Part shown: piece by piece, positions 47,485-48,182 of the stretch
Layout: each line of letters starts with the position of its first letter
Numbering within the stretch: the first letter of the stretch is position 1
Assembly: GCF_015645445.1 (NCBI RefSeq)
Contig: NZ_JADOGI010000063.1
Span: 1-48,182 of the forward strand
Source of the DNA: Nonomuraea cypriaca
Lineage (GTDB): Bacteria > Actinomycetota > Actinomycetes > Streptosporangiales > Streptosporangiaceae
Direction: 5' to 3'
DNA: 48,182 nucleotides
Made by a program: the position numbers and the translations under genes
The notes under the pieces: model-generated
Databases searched by the model: none
What the model saw: only the letters and a program-made list of their open reading frames with translations
Told to the model about the DNA's origin: nothing

Positions 47485-48182
47485 TTATCGGATGCTCGTC
47501 ATGACAGCGTCGAGTGCCTGCCTGCGGCTGTTCTCCTCGGGTTGGAGCAGTCCGACGATGAGTACGGGCCGGCCCTCGCGAGTGAGCAGCATCACTCGGA
47601 GGAACGCGGGCCGGTTGACCACATCCTGATATTCGGCCCGCAGCGCCCGCGTGTGTCCCCCCGGCAGTTCCTTGTCCTCGACGACGCTGACGCGGTCCCC
47701 TTTGAGCAGCAGCCTGGAGTACAGCTCCGCCGCCTCCGCCGTGGCCTCCTCGGCGTCCTCCACGGCCCCTGGGACCGGCCTCGCCATGACCAGCGCCCCG
47801 TCCCCGTCCCTGACGACCGACGTGAACCCCGTCACCGGCGCCACCGCGCCCTGGCTCCACCCCTCCGGCAGCGTCGCCGCCACCCCGGCCAGCGAGTCGC
47901 TCAGCCGTCCCGTCTCCACCGGTGGCGCGATGAGCCGCAGCACCACCGCGATCGCGCCCGTCACCAGCCCCGCGCCGGCCAGCGTCGCCACCAGCACGCT
48001 CGTCCACCGCCGCCACGCCCGTCCCCCTACGCGCCTGCGCAGTCCCGGGTCGGCCGGGGAGCCGTAGAGGCGAGCGGAGGGCGGGAGCGAGTTCCAGGGT
48101 GGGAGAGGGTCGTCGTCAGGTTCCAGGCCGCGTTCTGCGGTCCTGCGGATGCTGGGGTTCCACGGCTCCTCGGGCTCCAGGT
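47485..48182 (-). CDS. Membrane protein, 5' end beyond the right edge
   Basis: The frame is open from the right edge (first full codon at 48180) to the stop at 47485, so the gene is truncated at its 5' end. The visible 231 residues start LEPEEPWNPSI. They include a Pro/Asp-rich cytosolic part, a basic LRRRVGGRAWRRW patch, one membrane helix (about residues 64-83 of the visible part) and a roughly 145-residue external domain. A GTG at 47997 is not needed as start. The domain is unrecognised. The preceding 134-bp gap holds no gene. Confidence 0.6.
   Translation of the reverse strand, partial: LEPEEPWNPSIRRTAERGLEPDDDPLPPWNSLPPSARLYGSPADPGLRRRVGGRAWRRWTSVLVATLAGAGLVTGAIAVVLRLIAPPVETGRLSDSLAGVAATLPEGWSQGAVAPVTGFTSVVRDGDGALVMARPVPGAVEDAEEATAEAAELYSRLLLKGDRVSVVEDKELPGGHTRALRAEYQDVVNRPAFLRVMLLTREGRPVLIVGLLQPEENSRRQALDAVMTSIR

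Noticed and set aside
1..48182. Prophage, integrative element or insertion sequence
   Set aside because: No integrase, transposase, phage structural gene or attachment-site duplication next to the tRNA-Leu gene was found.

Overview
The window is high-GC actinobacterial DNA with dense genes, many GTG and TTG starts, ATGA/GTGA stop-start overlaps and a tRNA without an encoded CCA. Gene content (paired DUF6286 and AmaP-like proteins, DUF3352, DUF2017, a Tox-PL/YrhB pair, a GlnA-type gamma-glutamylation cluster) suggests a filamentous actinomycete, probably Streptosporangiales (Nonomuraea-like). This placement is inferred from gene content and style, not from a marker gene. I see no insertion sequence, prophage, CRISPR array or replication origin.

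Left part (1-10.5 kb). The end of a NicO-like metal transporter is followed by a PadR regulator coupled to an SGNH hydrolase, with a strong inverted repeat over the PadR promoter. Facing genes encode a nucleoside hydrolase and an uncharacterised membrane protein. A FadR-type regulator diverges from a catabolic operon (glutamine synthetase-like ligase, aldehyde dehydrogenase, SDR, class-I amidotransferase-fold hydrolase). This resembles the gamma-glutamylated polyamine/ethanolamine route, but there is no flavin amine oxidase and a 91-bp tandem repeat splits the operon. A secreted M4 metalloprotease is coupled to its end.

Glycine/serine block (10.5-14.2 kb). A tandem glycine riboswitch precedes gcvT-gcvH. 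A strong terminator hairpin separates these from sdaA, and a YefM/YoeB toxin-antitoxin pair follows.

Middle (14.2-28.6 kb). This holds an AmaP/DUF6286 pair, a PLP amino acid deaminase/aldolase, a DUF3618 protein, a Bcp peroxiredoxin with a 22-bp palindrome over its promoter, tRNA-Leu(UAG), and a two-component system beside a MacB/FtsX-type ABC exporter. A gene with a C-terminal papain-fold (Tox-PL) domain is coupled to a YrhB-type immunity gene. Its roughly 500-residue linker is built from 9- and 10-residue repeats. A membrane-anchored sulfite-oxidase-fold enzyme follows.

Core block (28.6-40.4 kb). rdgB-rph, an MFS exporter, an Rv1339-like metallo-hydrolase, murI, a thioesterase, a DUF3352 protein, cysM-cysO-mec, DUF2017, clpS and pncB keep the order known from Mycobacterium tuberculosis Rv1330c-Rv1341, with insertions. 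Between mec and cysO lies an unannotated 23-codon ORF with a Cys codon next to its end, directly followed by mutually exclusive RNA hairpins. This is a candidate cysteine-responsive attenuator for the CysO/CysM/Mec cysteine pathway. A pncA-type nicotinamidase follows pncB.

Right part (40.4-48.2 kb). A VapBC pair, two small membrane proteins, a STAS-domain protein, and a cassette of an HTH protein with a large uncharacterised C-terminal domain overlapping a GT-A-like glycosyltransferase, then a GNAT acetyltransferase. The window ends with a DEAD/DEAH helicase and the 3' part of a membrane protein gene that runs off the right edge.
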